This document shows positions 21,336 to 31,163 of a stretch of DNA of 64,000 nucleotides, one piece after another (within the stretch, counting starts at the first letter, position 1; each line of letters opens with the position of its first letter). The notes under the pieces are model-generated. The model saw only the letters and a list, made by a program, of their open reading frames with translations, had not been told where the DNA came from and searched no databases. Source of the stretch: Variovorax sp. dw_308 (GTDB lineage Bacteria; Pseudomonadota; Gammaproteobacteria; Burkholderiales; Burkholderiaceae_C); NCBI RefSeq assembly GCF_019207085.1, contig NZ_JAATOM010000003.1, positions 372,001-436,000 on the forward strand, written 5' to 3'. Both the position numbers and the translations under genes were made by a program.

Positions 21336-21458
21336 AGGTGTGAATCTTTCTACTGCGGCCACCGATCTCGGGTCTGCGGTCCTCACCGCACGAGAGTGGG
21401 GTTCCGGTCCGCGAACCGGCCTCCCGGCAGGCGCCCTCGCTACGAAATCTTCACACCT
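21336..21458. repeat. 123-bp structured intergenic element bounded by inverted repeats
   Basis: The ends are 15-bp inverted repeats (AGGTGTGAATCTTTC and the complement of AGGTGTGAAGATTTC, two mismatches). Between them lie nested arms: CCAC/GTGG enclosing TCTCG/CGAGA enclosing TGCGGT-CCTC-ACCGCA, then a second hairpin CCGGT-N6-ACCGG. As RNA it would fold into a closed multibranch structure. It starts 3 bp after the hom stop codon, so it may be a terminator or RNA-stability element, a small RNA, or a mobile MITE-like repeat. Confidence 0.45.
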
Positions 21459-21682
21459 TCTGACGCCACTCCTCCGAGGCGTCGGCCGGGGCGGCCTGCG
21501 CGCGCGTCCCGGCCAGTGATTTATTTGGCAGTTCCCGCAGCCCGCGCCAACGAAGCGCAGCCACTGAGAAACATTCACACCGTAATGTGTCTTGGTCGTG
21601 AACAATTGCCAAGCAACAGTGCCTCAACACCGTTCTTCCTCGATAGCATCGCGCCTCCAGGGATGTTTCAGGGAAGAAATCG

Positions 21683-22381
21683 ATGAGTTCAACGAGAAGA
21701 AAGTTCGTGCTGTCGGCCGCTGCCGCAGCACTTGGCGGCGTCGCATTGACGGGCTGCTCGCGCAGTTCCATGCCGGAGGCGCCCAGGCCGGTCGTGAAGA
21801 AGATCCTCGTGCTGCCGGTGCTGCCGCCAGACCGCTTCTGGACCTACAACAACCTGATCCGCGGCGTCATTGCGTCGGCCATCGCCAATCGCATCAAGAG
21901 CAACATCTTCGACGAGAAGATGGCCTCCGAGCGCAACGCCATGGGTCCGAAGCTCACGGCCGCCCTCGTCGAGCAATTGCGCCGCCAAGGCTATGACGCC
22001 GAGGTGCTCGACTGGCCCGATCGCAAGGACCCCTACGCCGTCGACATCGACAAGCTGCCGGGGACCGCTCCCGTGCTGCACGTCTACTTCGGCGAAGCGG
22101 GCATGGATTCTGCCAAGTTCTCGCGCTACTACCAGCCGCGCGTCAACATCAGCGTGGACCTCGTGGGCCGTGGCACGGTCGGCTCGCTGTATGGCGAATC
22201 GATCTACTACGGCGCCGACGCGCGCGGCGAGGCCTCCTGGAGCGTGCCGGCGCCCGAGCGCTTCCGCTTTCCGGACTTCGAATCGCTGGTGGACCGACCG
22301 GCAGAGGTCGTTGCCAGCATCGACGCCGGCATCCAGGGCCTTGCGCAGCAGGTGGCGCGCAACATCAAGGACCAGACCTGA
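21683..22381 (+). CDS. putative lipoprotein of unknown function
   Basis: A 232-residue protein. The N-terminus SSTRRKFVLSAAAAALGG has a twin-Arg-like pair and a hydrophobic core ending in the lipobox LTGC (Cys25), so it is probably exported and lipid-anchored. The mature part begins with a Pro-rich linker and an ILVLPVLPPDRFW segment; no catalytic motif is evident. An alpha/beta pattern around residues 40-160 resembles GNA1162-like or other envelope lipoproteins, but I cannot assign a family. The start is preceded by AGGGAAG. Confidence 0.7.
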   Translation: MSSTRRKFVLSAAAAALGGVALTGCSRSSMPEAPRPVVKKILVLPVLPPDRFWTYNNLIRGVIASAIANRIKSNIFDEKMASERNAMGPKLTAALVEQLRRQGYDAEVLDWPDRKDPYAVDIDKLPGTAPVLHVYFGEAGMDSAKFSRYYQPRVNISVDLVGRGTVGSLYGESIYYGADARGEASWSVPAPERFRFPDFESLVDRPAEVVASIDAGIQGLAQQVARNIKDQT

Positions 22382-22403
22382 AGAAGGTGTGAGCGAACCC
22401 GCC

Positions 22404-22958
22404 ATGCTCGAAGTCATTGCCAAGACCCTGGGCCGCCTGGTGATGAGCGGCCTGCTGCTCGTCGCCTGGCACGCGTACAAACGCCACGCCGACGGGAGCA
22501 GTTCCGGCGACATCGATGCGTGGAACGCCATGGAATACGGGGCTGCCTTCCTGCTGGTCTGGGCAGCCTACCCCGTGCTGGCGCGCTTCGCCGGACCCGA
22601 CGCCGAAAAGCTCCAGCAACAGGCGGCCATGCCCGAGGCCGCATGGGAAATTGCCTGCGAGAACGCCAGCGCCCGGGCCATCGCCCAGTACGGTCGGTCC
22701 GCAGGCGTCAGCCAGACCTGCCCGCTGTGCAATTGCCTCATCTCGGTGCGCGCCGTCGATGGCGGCATGTGGCTGTCGGTGGCCACCGACTGCGCCTGCC
22801 ACAAGTGCGCGGGCAAGTTCCGGCTGCCCTCGCCTCGCGCCCGGAGCGCGGCGGTCCTCGCCAGGGGCCGCGACAGGCTCCGCGGCTTCGACGTGCCGAC
22901 GACGCAGCCGGCTCAGTTGCTGCCGGACACGTCTTCCGAAGGCCAGTCGCGGATGTAG
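22404..22958 (+). CDS. membrane protein with a C-terminal cysteine cluster
   Basis: A 184-residue protein of unknown function. Two hydrophobic stretches (about residues 8-22 and 46-60) suggest an N-terminal membrane hairpin. Residues about 103-136 carry CPLCNC and CACHKC, a spacing that would suit a zinc-ribbon-like metal site. An in-frame GTG at 22389 sits too close to the AAGAAGG ribosome site, while the ATG at 22404 is rather far from it, so the start is uncertain. Its last 46 bp overlap the end of the convergent CBS gene; if that overlap is real, both frames are constrained there. Confidence 0.6.
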   Translation: MLEVIAKTLGRLVMSGLLLVAWHAYKRHADGSSSGDIDAWNAMEYGAAFLLVWAAYPVLARFAGPDAEKLQQQAAMPEAAWEIACENASARAIAQYGRSAGVSQTCPLCNCLISVRAVDGGMWLSVATDCACHKCAGKFRLPSPRARSAAVLARGRDRLRGFDVPTTQPAQLLPDTSSEGQSRM

Positions 22959-23368
22959 GCCTTGAGCATCTTGTTCTCGAAGTTCTGGCTGTCGACGACG
23001 GCCTTGGCCACGTCGTAGAAGCTGATCACGCCCATCAGCATGCGCTGGTCCATCACGGGCATGTAGCGGGCATGCTGCTCGAGCATGATGCGGCGGATCT
23101 CGTCGAGCTCGGTTTCCATGGTGCAGGTGACCGGATGGTCGTCCATGGCCTTGCGCACCAGCGTGCTGCCGACACCGCCGCCATTGGCCACGATGGCCTG
23201 GATCACTTCGCGGAAGGTGAGCATGCCCACCAGGTCGCCATGCTCCATGACGACGAGCGAGCCGATGTCCTTCTCGGCCATCGTGTTGACTGCCACCAGG
23301 AGCGTCTCGTCGGGCGTGACGGTGAACAAGGTGCTGCCCTTGACGCGCAGGATGTCGCTGACTTTCAT
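22913..23368 (-). CDS. CBS-domain pair protein
   Basis: A 151-residue protein that is almost entirely a tandem CBS (Bateman) module: first CBS about 8-62 (TLLVAVNTMAEKDIGSLVVM), second about 75-130 (ARYMPVMDQRMLMGVISFYD). Stand-alone CBS pairs bind adenine nucleotides and often regulate a partner enzyme or channel. The start at 23368 gives the usual MKVSDIL opening. It is read towards the convergent cysteine-cluster gene and overlaps its end. No partner is obvious from the neighbours. Confidence 0.9.
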   Translation of the reverse strand: MKVSDILRVKGSTLFTVTPDETLLVAVNTMAEKDIGSLVVMEHGDLVGMLTFREVIQAIVANGGGVGSTLVRKAMDDHPVTCTMETELDEIRRIMLEQHARYMPVMDQRMLMGVISFYDVAKAVVDSQNFENKMLKAYIRDWPSEDVSGSN

Positions 23369-23512
23369 GGTGGTTTTTCCTCTGCTGGGCGGTGGCGAAT
23401 GCGAATTGAATATAGCCCACAATCATCGCCCACCGAGGCGCCCGCGCCGCCCACCGCATCGCTGCAGGGGTCGGCGGGTCGCGCCGAATTCCTGCCCCAA
23501 CCAAAGGCCCTC

Positions 23513-24817
23513 ATGCCAGGCTATTCCGATCCCGGTTTCGACACGCTCGCACTGCACGCGGGCGCGGCGCCCGACCCCGCCACCGGCGCGCGCGCGGTGC
23601 CGATCCACCTGACCACCTCCTTCGTCTTCGAGTCCAGCGACCATGCCGCTGCGCTGTTCAACCTGGAGCGCGCGGGCCATGTCTACAGCCGCATCAGCAA
23701 CCCGACCAATGCGGTGCTGGAGCAGCGCGTGGCCGCGCTGGAAGGCGGCATCGGCGCCATCGCCACGGCCAGCGGACAGGCCGCACTGCACCTGAGCATC
23801 GCGACGCTGATGGGCGCCGGCTCGCACATCGTGGCCAGCACCGCGCTCTATGGCGGCTCGCAGAACCTGCTGCACTACACGATGCGGCGCTTCGGCATCT
23901 CGACCACCTTCGTCAAGCCCGGCGACCTGGACGGCTGGCGCGCCGCGATCCGCCCGGAGACGAAGCTGCTGTTCGGCGAGACGGTCGGCAACCCCGGTCT
24001 CGACGTGCTGGACATCCCCGCCGTGAGCGACATCGCGCATTCGGCGGGCGTGCCGCTGCTGGTCGACTCCACGCTGACCTCGCCCTACCTCATCAAGCCC
24101 TTCGACTGGGGCGCGGACCTGGTCTATCACTCGGCGACGAAGTTCCTCTCGGGCCACGGAACGGTGATCGGCGGGGTGGTGGTGGACGGCGGCAGCTTCG
24201 ACTGGGAGCGCTCGGGCAAGTTCGCGGAACTGACCGAGGCCTACGACGGCTTCCACAACATGGTGTTCAGCGAGGAAAGCACGGTCGGCGCCTTCCTGCT
24301 GCGCGCGCGCCGCGAGGGCCTGCGCGACTTCGGCGCATCGATGAGCCCGCACACCGCGTGGCTGATCCTGCAGGGCATCGAGACGCTGCCGCTGCGCATG
24401 GAACGGCACATCGACAACACGCAGAAGGTGGTCGAGTTCCTGGCGGCGCATCCCTTCGTCTCGCATGTCGGGCATCCGCTGATCGAGTCGCATCCGAGCC
24501 ATGCGCTGGCGAACAAGCTGCTGCGGCACGGGGCCAAGGGCGCGGGCGCGGTGTTCAGCTTCGACCTGAAGGGCACGCGCGAGCAGGGCAAGAAGTTCAT
24601 CGAGGCGCTGAAGCTGTTCAGCCATCTGGCCAACGTCGGTGATTGCCGCAGCCTCGTGATCCACCCGGCCAGCACGACGCATTTCCGGATGACGGACGAG
24701 GCGCTGGCGGGCGCGGGGATTTCGCAGGGGACGATCCGCCTGTCGATCGGGTTGGAGGATCCTGCCGATCTCATCGACGACCTGAAGCGCGCACTCAAGG
24801 CCGCGGGGAAGGCGTGA
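23513..24817 (+). CDS. metY: O-acetylhomoserine sulfhydrylase
   Basis: A PLP enzyme of the Cys/Met metabolism family that makes homocysteine from O-acetylhomoserine and sulfide. The 434 residues include YSRISNPTNAVLEQR (about 55), ASGQAALH, the PLP lysine Lys210 in HSATKFLSGHG, and the insert FDWERSGKFAELTEAYDGFH that distinguishes the longer MetY type (about 430) from the shorter O-succinylhomoserine enzyme MetZ (about 400). The distinction is by length and insert only. It is followed after 1 bp by an alpha/beta hydrolase. Its substrate ultimately derives from homoserine, made by hom upstream. Confidence 0.88.
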   Translation: MPGYSDPGFDTLALHAGAAPDPATGARAVPIHLTTSFVFESSDHAAALFNLERAGHVYSRISNPTNAVLEQRVAALEGGIGAIATASGQAALHLSIATLMGAGSHIVASTALYGGSQNLLHYTMRRFGISTTFVKPGDLDGWRAAIRPETKLLFGETVGNPGLDVLDIPAVSDIAHSAGVPLLVDSTLTSPYLIKPFDWGADLVYHSATKFLSGHGTVIGGVVVDGGSFDWERSGKFAELTEAYDGFHNMVFSEESTVGAFLLRARREGLRDFGASMSPHTAWLILQGIETLPLRMERHIDNTQKVVEFLAAHPFVSHVGHPLIESHPSHALANKLLRHGAKGAGAVFSFDLKGTREQGKKFIEALKLFSHLANVGDCRSLVIHPASTTHFRMTDEALAGAGISQGTIRLSIGLEDPADLIDDLKRALKAAGKA

Positions 24818-24818
24818 C

Positions 24819-25625
24819 ATGAACTACACCGTCAACGGCCACACCACCTACTGCTACACCGGCGGCAAGTCCTTCGACGCAGCCAAGCCCACCGTCGTCT
24901 TCATCCACGGCGTGCTGAACGACCACAGCGTCTGGATCCTGCAGAGCCGATGGTTCGCCAATCACGGCTGGAACGTGTTGGCGCTCGACCTGCCGGGTCA
25001 CTGCAGGAGCGAAGGCAAGCCGCCGGCGAGCGTGGAGGAGGCGGCAGGCTTCATGCTGGCGCTGCTCGACGCGGCGGGCGTCGACAAGGCGGCGCTGGTC
25101 GGCCACAGCTTCGGCTCGCTGATCGCGCTGGAGACCGCCGCGCGTGCGCCGCAACGCGTCTCGCACCTGGCGCTGGTCGGCACCGCCTGTCCGATGACGG
25201 TGTCGCCGGCCCTGCTGGACGGCGCGCTCAACGCGCCGCAGCGCGCCATCGACATGGTCAACACCTTCTCGCATTCGCTGCTGGCGCCGCCACCCTCCTC
25301 GCTCGGACCGGGCACCTGGCTGCAGGGCGGCTCGCGCGCCCTGATGCGGCGCGTGCTCGCGAGCAACCGCGAGGCCAACGTGTTCCACATCGGCTTCAAA
25401 GCCTGCAACGACTACGCGAACGGCGAGGCGGCGATGGCCGCGGTCAGTTGCCCGGTGCTGTTCGTGCTCGGCGAGTCCGACCAGATGACGCCGCCGCGCG
25501 CCGCCAGGACACTCATCGCCAAGGCGCGCGGCGCGAAGGTGGTCACCGTGCCGGCCGGCCATGCGCTGATGACCGAGGCGCCCGATCAGACGCTGTTCGC
25601 GCTGAAGGATTTCCTGGGCGCCTGA
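24819..25625 (+). CDS. alpha/beta hydrolase
   Basis: A 268-residue alpha/beta-hydrolase. Visible are the oxyanion-hole segment VVFIHGVLNDHSVW (about 28-41), the nucleophile elbow VGHSFGS (Ser about 98), an acid in LGESDQMTPP (Asp about 224) and His in VPAGHALM (about 249). There is no signal peptide. It starts 1 bp after metY ends, so it is co-transcribed with it. Homologues next to MetY occur, but the substrate cannot be read from sequence; esters or thioesters are typical. Confidence 0.85.
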   Translation: MNYTVNGHTTYCYTGGKSFDAAKPTVVFIHGVLNDHSVWILQSRWFANHGWNVLALDLPGHCRSEGKPPASVEEAAGFMLALLDAAGVDKAALVGHSFGSLIALETAARAPQRVSHLALVGTACPMTVSPALLDGALNAPQRAIDMVNTFSHSLLAPPPSSLGPGTWLQGGSRALMRRVLASNREANVFHIGFKACNDYANGEAAMAAVSCPVLFVLGESDQMTPPRAARTLIAKARGAKVVTVPAGHALMTEAPDQTLFALKDFLGA

Positions 25626-25637
25626 GGACCGGCGCGG

Positions 25638-25715
25638 TCAGAGCGGCGGCCGCAGCGCCTGCGCCGTCTCGCTCAACGCAGGCACCAATTCCGCGATCAC
25701 CGACTCGCGCGGCCA
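25638..25715 (-). pseudogene. possible C-terminal remnant of an IclR-type regulator
   Basis: The last 25 or so codons of a minus-strand frame read PRESVIAELVPALSETAQALR, which resembles the C-terminal helix of IclR-family regulators. Upstream of this the frame makes no protein-like sequence in any register, so the rest of the gene appears lost. IclR regulators (PcaR/PcaU/PobR) typically flank protocatechuate genes such as those to the right. The match is short and could be chance. Confidence 0.25.
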
Positions 25716-26012
25716 AGGCATGCAGCCAGCCGATGCACGGCAGGCACTTGCGACTTGGCTGTTGCAGGCCACCAGGCGCGCATCCGCGAGTGACGCCGAT
25801 CGCCGGAACCGGTCAGTCATCCCCGGCTGCACCACGGGCGGCAAACAGGCCGCATCCAGGCAGGTTCTCGCCCAGCCGGAGAACCCACGAACCGAACCGA
25901 CAGTTTGCTGCCGGCGGAGTTCGCCACGCGCTCGTACGAGCACAGCGATAGCGACAACCGGCACCGCGCGCCGGGCTCCAGACCGCTCATCGGCATTGGT
26001 AGAAACCATTAA
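25716..26012. other. intergenic region without recognisable gene
   Basis: About 300 bp between a possible regulator remnant and the promoter region of the protocatechuate operon. Open frames exist on both strands, but none has protein-like composition or a ribosome site. Confidence 0.45.
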
Positions 26013-26022
26013 AACGATCGTT
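26013..26022. promoter_or_regulatory. palindrome AACGATCGTT upstream of the pca/PHA operon
   Basis: A perfect 10-bp palindrome about 47 bp upstream of the candidate -35 box. The position suits an activator site. GATCG-centred palindromes are also seen at IclR-type protocatechuate regulators, but the match here is only suggestive. Confidence 0.3.
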
Positions 26023-26068
26023 CATCGTGCAAGGTGGTCGATGAGCGCCGTTGTGTCAAAGGCATTCG

Positions 26069-26097
26069 TTGCGACCCGCGGAGGGGCTGGATACCTT
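26069..26097 (+). promoter_or_regulatory. candidate sigma-70 promoter of the pca/PHA operon
   Basis: TTGCGA and TACCTT are 17 bp apart and end 46 bp before the MFS start codon. It is the best -35/-10 pair I can see upstream of the operon; the -10 box is only moderate. Confidence 0.4.
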
Positions 26098-26143
26098 AGG
26101 GGGGCACCTCCAAACGTCAACAAATTCACACCGGAGACAACCG

Positions 26144-27538
26144 ATGGCAAGCACCTCTTCCCACGATCCCCACGCCAGGAATCAAACCAGGAAAGCCACC
26201 GCCAGTGGCTGGATCGGCTCGGCGCTGGAGTACTACGACTTCTTCATCTACGCCACTGCGGCGTCGCTGATCTTTCCGCAGATCTTCTTCCCGAAGACCG
26301 ATCCCAAGGTCGCGATCATCGCGTCGCTGGCCACCTACGGCGTGGGCTATGTGGCCCGCCCCATCGGCGCCTTCTTCCTCGGGCACTGGGGCGACACCCA
26401 TGGCCGCAAGATGGTGCTGATCGTCTGCATGTTCCTCATGGGCTTCTCGACCGTGGCCGTGGGACTGCTGCCGACGTATGACCAGGTCGGCCTGTGGGCG
26501 CCCGCGCTGCTGGTCGCGCTTCGCCTGATCCAGGGCTTCGCGGTCGCCGGTGAAATCTCGGGCGCCAGCTCGATGATCCTGGAGCACGCCCCGTTCGGGC
26601 GCCGCGGCTTCTTCGCCAGCTTCACGCTGCAAGGCGTGCAGGCCGGCCAGATCCTCGCGGCCGCGGTGTTCCTGCCGCTGGCGCACTTCATGGACAAGGA
26701 CGCGTTCAACAGCTGGGGCTGGCGCATCCCGTTCCTGCTGAGCTTCATCGTGATCGTGGCCGGCTACATCATCCGCAAGGAAGTCGACGAGACGCCCGCC
26801 TTTGCCGAGGAAGGCGAGCACGGCGAACTGCCCAAGGCGCCCATCGTGCAGGCCGTCAAGGAAAGCTGGCGCGACATGCTGCGCGTGATGTGCTGCTCGC
26901 TGATGAACGTGATCCCGGTGGTGACCACCATCTTCGGTGCGGCCTACGCGGTGCAGCCGGGCTACGGCATCGGCTTCGCGGCGGACGTGTACCTGTGGAT
27001 CCCCGTGATGGGCAACATCGTCGCGGTGCTGGTGATCCCCTTCGTCGGCAACCTGGCCGACAAGATCGGCCGGCGCATCCCGATCATGGTGGGTGCGATC
27101 GTCTCCGGCCTGCTGTCCTTCGGCTACCTCTACGCGATCAGCATCCACAGCGTGCCGATGGCCATCATCTTCTCGCTGCTGATGTGGGGCGTGGTCTACC
27201 AAGGCTACAACGCGGTGTTCCCGAGCTTCTATCCGGAGATGTTCCCGACCCGCACCCGTGTCTCGGGCATGGCGATCTCGCAGAACCTCGGCACGCTGGT
27301 GTCGGCCTTGCTGCCGGCGCTCTTCGTCAGCGTGGCGCCCCCCGGCGCGACCGGCATCCCGATGACCATCGGCGCCATCACCCTGGCCATCTGCGCGGTG
27401 GCTGCCATCGCGGCCTGGACCGCCCGCGAAACCTATCGCGTGCGCATGAACGACCTTGGCAACGCCGACGCGGTGCCCGTGCCCAAGGCCGAATACGACC
27501 GGCTGCGGGCGCAGGCCATCGCCAGCGCCAAGGCCTGA
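26144..27538 (+). CDS. MFS transporter, metabolite:H+ symporter type
   Basis: A 464-residue inner-membrane protein with twelve predicted helices. It has the MFS loop 2-3 motif GHWGDTHGRKMVL (about 80) and the MHS-family phrase SGWIGSALEYYDFFIYATAA, typical of symporters for shikimate, citrate, 2-oxoglutarate and aromatic acids. The ATG at 26144 follows CCGGAGACAACCG. It is 30 bp upstream of pcaH, so protocatechuate or a related acid is the likely cargo; this rests on position. An aromatic-acid:H+ symporter of the PcaK type would be the alternative. Confidence 0.88.
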   Translation: MASTSSHDPHARNQTRKATASGWIGSALEYYDFFIYATAASLIFPQIFFPKTDPKVAIIASLATYGVGYVARPIGAFFLGHWGDTHGRKMVLIVCMFLMGFSTVAVGLLPTYDQVGLWAPALLVALRLIQGFAVAGEISGASSMILEHAPFGRRGFFASFTLQGVQAGQILAAAVFLPLAHFMDKDAFNSWGWRIPFLLSFIVIVAGYIIRKEVDETPAFAEEGEHGELPKAPIVQAVKESWRDMLRVMCCSLMNVIPVVTTIFGAAYAVQPGYGIGFAADVYLWIPVMGNIVAVLVIPFVGNLADKIGRRIPIMVGAIVSGLLSFGYLYAISIHSVPMAIIFSLLMWGVVYQGYNAVFPSFYPEMFPTRTRVSGMAISQNLGTLVSALLPALFVSVAPPGATGIPMTIGAITLAICAVAAIAAWTARETYRVRMNDLGNADAVPVPKAEYDRLRAQAIASAKA

Positions 27539-28935
<1,397 letters not shown>

Positions 28936-28967
28936 CTCTTCACGAATCCAACACCAGGAGACACCCT

Positions 28968-29507
28968 GTGCCCAACATCGAATACTGCAACGTCGACGAC
29001 CCCGAAGTCGCCGAACTGGCCGCCACCATCCGCAAGCGCCGCTCCAGCGGCAAGCTGCTCAACCTGGACCGCATGCTGCTGCACAGCCCGGCCTTCGCCC
29101 GCGGCTGGAACGAGATGTTCGCCGCCATCCGCAACCAGCTGCAGGTGCCGCGCCACATCAACGAACTGGCGATCTGCGCGGTCGCGCGGCTCAACAACGC
29201 GGACTACGAATGGATCCAGCACGCGCCCGAGTTCCTGGCCGCCAACGGCACGCAGGCGCAGCTCGATGCGCTCGACGACGTCACCGCCGCCTGCTACGAC
29301 ACCGCCCTCTTCAACGAGCACGAGCGTGTGGCCCTGCGGTTGACGCTGGACATGACACGCCAGGTCAAGGTGCGCAAGGAGATCATCGAGAAGGCGCGCG
29401 TGCTGTTCGGCGAGCAGCAACTGGTCGAGCTGATGGGCACCATCGCGGGCTACAACATGGTGTCGCGCTTCCTGGTCGTGCTCGACATCGACGCGTCCGG
29501 GGAGTAG
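28968..29507 (+). CDS. carboxymuconolactone decarboxylase-family protein
   Basis: A 179-residue AhpD/CMD-superfamily protein. The core about residues 45-120 (HINELAICAVARLNNADYEWIQHAPEF) is the CMD helical motif, but only one Cys is present, so it is not a CxxC peroxidase. It is longer than PcaC (about 130 residues), and its neighbours differ from a normal pca operon. It could catalyse a decarboxylation or hydration in this pathway. It starts at GTG 28968 after CCAGGAGACA and ends 4 bp before the acyl-CoA ligase. Confidence 0.8.
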   Translation: MPNIEYCNVDDPEVAELAATIRKRRSSGKLLNLDRMLLHSPAFARGWNEMFAAIRNQLQVPRHINELAICAVARLNNADYEWIQHAPEFLAANGTQAQLDALDDVTAACYDTALFNEHERVALRLTLDMTRQVKVRKEIIEKARVLFGEQQLVELMGTIAGYNMVSRFLVVLDIDASGE

Positions 29508-29511
29508 ACAC

Positions 29512-31155
29512 ATGGCATCCCCCACAAAAGACGACGGCCTGCCGCGTCGCGAGGCGAACTTCGTTCCGCTGTCGCCGCTGAGCTTCCTGGAGCGCGCCGC
29601 CAAGGTCTACCCGGACAAGACGGCGGTGGTGCATGGCGACTGGCGCATGAGCTATGCCGAGCTGTATGCGCGCTGCAAGCGCTTCGCATCGGCCCTGACC
29701 AAGGCTGGTGTCGGCCTCGGCGACACGGTGGCGATCATGGCGCCCAACGTCCCGGCGCTGCTCGAGGCGCACTACGGCGTGCCGATGGCGGGCGCCATCC
29801 TCAGCACCATCAACACGCGGCTCGACGGCCCGGCGATCGGCTTCGGCCTGAAGCACAGCCAGGCCAAGGTGCTGATCGCCGACCGCGACTACGTGAAGCC
29901 GATGCGCGAGGCGCTCCAGGGCCTGGAATCGCCGCCGCTGGTGATCGACATCGTCGACACCGCCACCGGCAAGGACGGCCATGGCGACGAGATGGCGATC
30001 GGCCAGCTCGGCTACGAGGACTTCCTCGCGCAGGGCGACGCCGATTTCGCATGGAAGCTGCCGGCCGACGAGTGGCAGTCCATCGCGCTCAACTACACCT
30101 CGGGCACGACGGGCGACCCAAAGGGCGTGATGTACCACCATCGCGGCGCGTACCTCAACGCGATGGGCAATGCGCTGGCCTTCGGCCTGACGCCCGACAC
30201 GGCCTACCTCTGGACGCTGCCGATGTTCCACTGCAACGGCTGGACCTACACCTGGGCCGTGACGCTGGTCGGCGGCACGCACGTGTGCCTGCGCACGGTC
30301 GATCCGGCGCGGATCTTCGAGCTGATCGGCAGCGAGCGCATCACGCACCTGTGCGCCGCGCCGATCGTGCTCAACATGCTGCTGCACTCGCCGGCCCTGC
30401 CGAAAGACCCTTACGCCCATCGCGTGGAAGTCGCGACCGGCGGCGCCGCGCCGCCGAGCGCGGTGATCGAGGCCATGGAACGCATCGGCTTCAAGATCAC
30501 GCACCTCTACGGCCTGACCGAAACCTACGGTCCCGCCACGCTGTGCGCCTGGCAGCATGACTGGGACGGCCTCGACCTGACCGCGCGTTCGGCCAAGATG
30601 GCGCGCCAGGGCGTCGCGATGCCGACGCAGCAGGAGATCGCCGTGCTCGACATCGAGACCGGCGCCCGTGCACCCTCTGATGGCAAAACGGTCGGCGAGA
30701 TCGCGATCCGCGGCAACACGGTGATGAAGGGCTACCTGAACAATCCGGCCGCCACCGAGGAGGCGTTCAAGGGCGGCTGGTTCCGCTCCGGCGACCTGGC
30801 CGTGATGCATCCCGACGGCTACATCGAGATCAAGGACAGGTTGAAGGACATCATCATCTCGGGCGGCGAGAACATCTCGACGCTGGAAGTGGAGGAAGTC
30901 CTCTACCGGCATCCCAAGGTCATGGATGCCGCCGTGGTCGCCAAGCCCGACGAGAAGTGGGGCGAGACGCCCTGCGCCTTTGTCACGCTCCGGGCCGACG
31001 CCGGGGAAGTGAGCGCGGAGGAAATCATCAAGTGGTGCCGCGCCAGCCTCGCAGGATTCAAGTGCCCGAAGAACGTGGTGTTCGGCGAGTTGCCGAAGAC
31101 CGCGACCGGGAAAGTCCAGAAAAACGTGCTGCGCGAGCAAGCCGCACTGCTGTGA
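29512..31155 (+). CDS. acyl-CoA synthetase (AMP-forming)
   Basis: A 547-residue ANL-superfamily ligase: acid + ATP + CoA to acyl-CoA, AMP and PPi. It has the P-loop YTSGTTGDPKGV (195-206), the A5 motif YGLTETYGP, the hinge region GDLAVMHPDGYIEIKDRLKD and the C-terminal catalytic Lys segment LPKTATGKVQKN. It resembles the medium-chain fatty acyl/methylthiopropionyl ligase branch (FadD3/DmdB-like). In this operon it probably activates the carboxylic acid that enters the SDR/dehydrogenase/kinase steps, as LvaE does for levulinate. Substrate not determinable from sequence. Confidence 0.88.
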   Translation: MASPTKDDGLPRREANFVPLSPLSFLERAAKVYPDKTAVVHGDWRMSYAELYARCKRFASALTKAGVGLGDTVAIMAPNVPALLEAHYGVPMAGAILSTINTRLDGPAIGFGLKHSQAKVLIADRDYVKPMREALQGLESPPLVIDIVDTATGKDGHGDEMAIGQLGYEDFLAQGDADFAWKLPADEWQSIALNYTSGTTGDPKGVMYHHRGAYLNAMGNALAFGLTPDTAYLWTLPMFHCNGWTYTWAVTLVGGTHVCLRTVDPARIFELIGSERITHLCAAPIVLNMLLHSPALPKDPYAHRVEVATGGAAPPSAVIEAMERIGFKITHLYGLTETYGPATLCAWQHDWDGLDLTARSAKMARQGVAMPTQQEIAVLDIETGARAPSDGKTVGEIAIRGNTVMKGYLNNPAATEEAFKGGWFRSGDLAVMHPDGYIEIKDRLKDIIISGGENISTLEVEEVLYRHPKVMDAAVVAKPDEKWGETPCAFVTLRADAGEVSAEEIIKWCRASLAGFKCPKNVVFGELPKTATGKVQKNVLREQAALL

Positions 31156-31163
31156 GTACCGCC

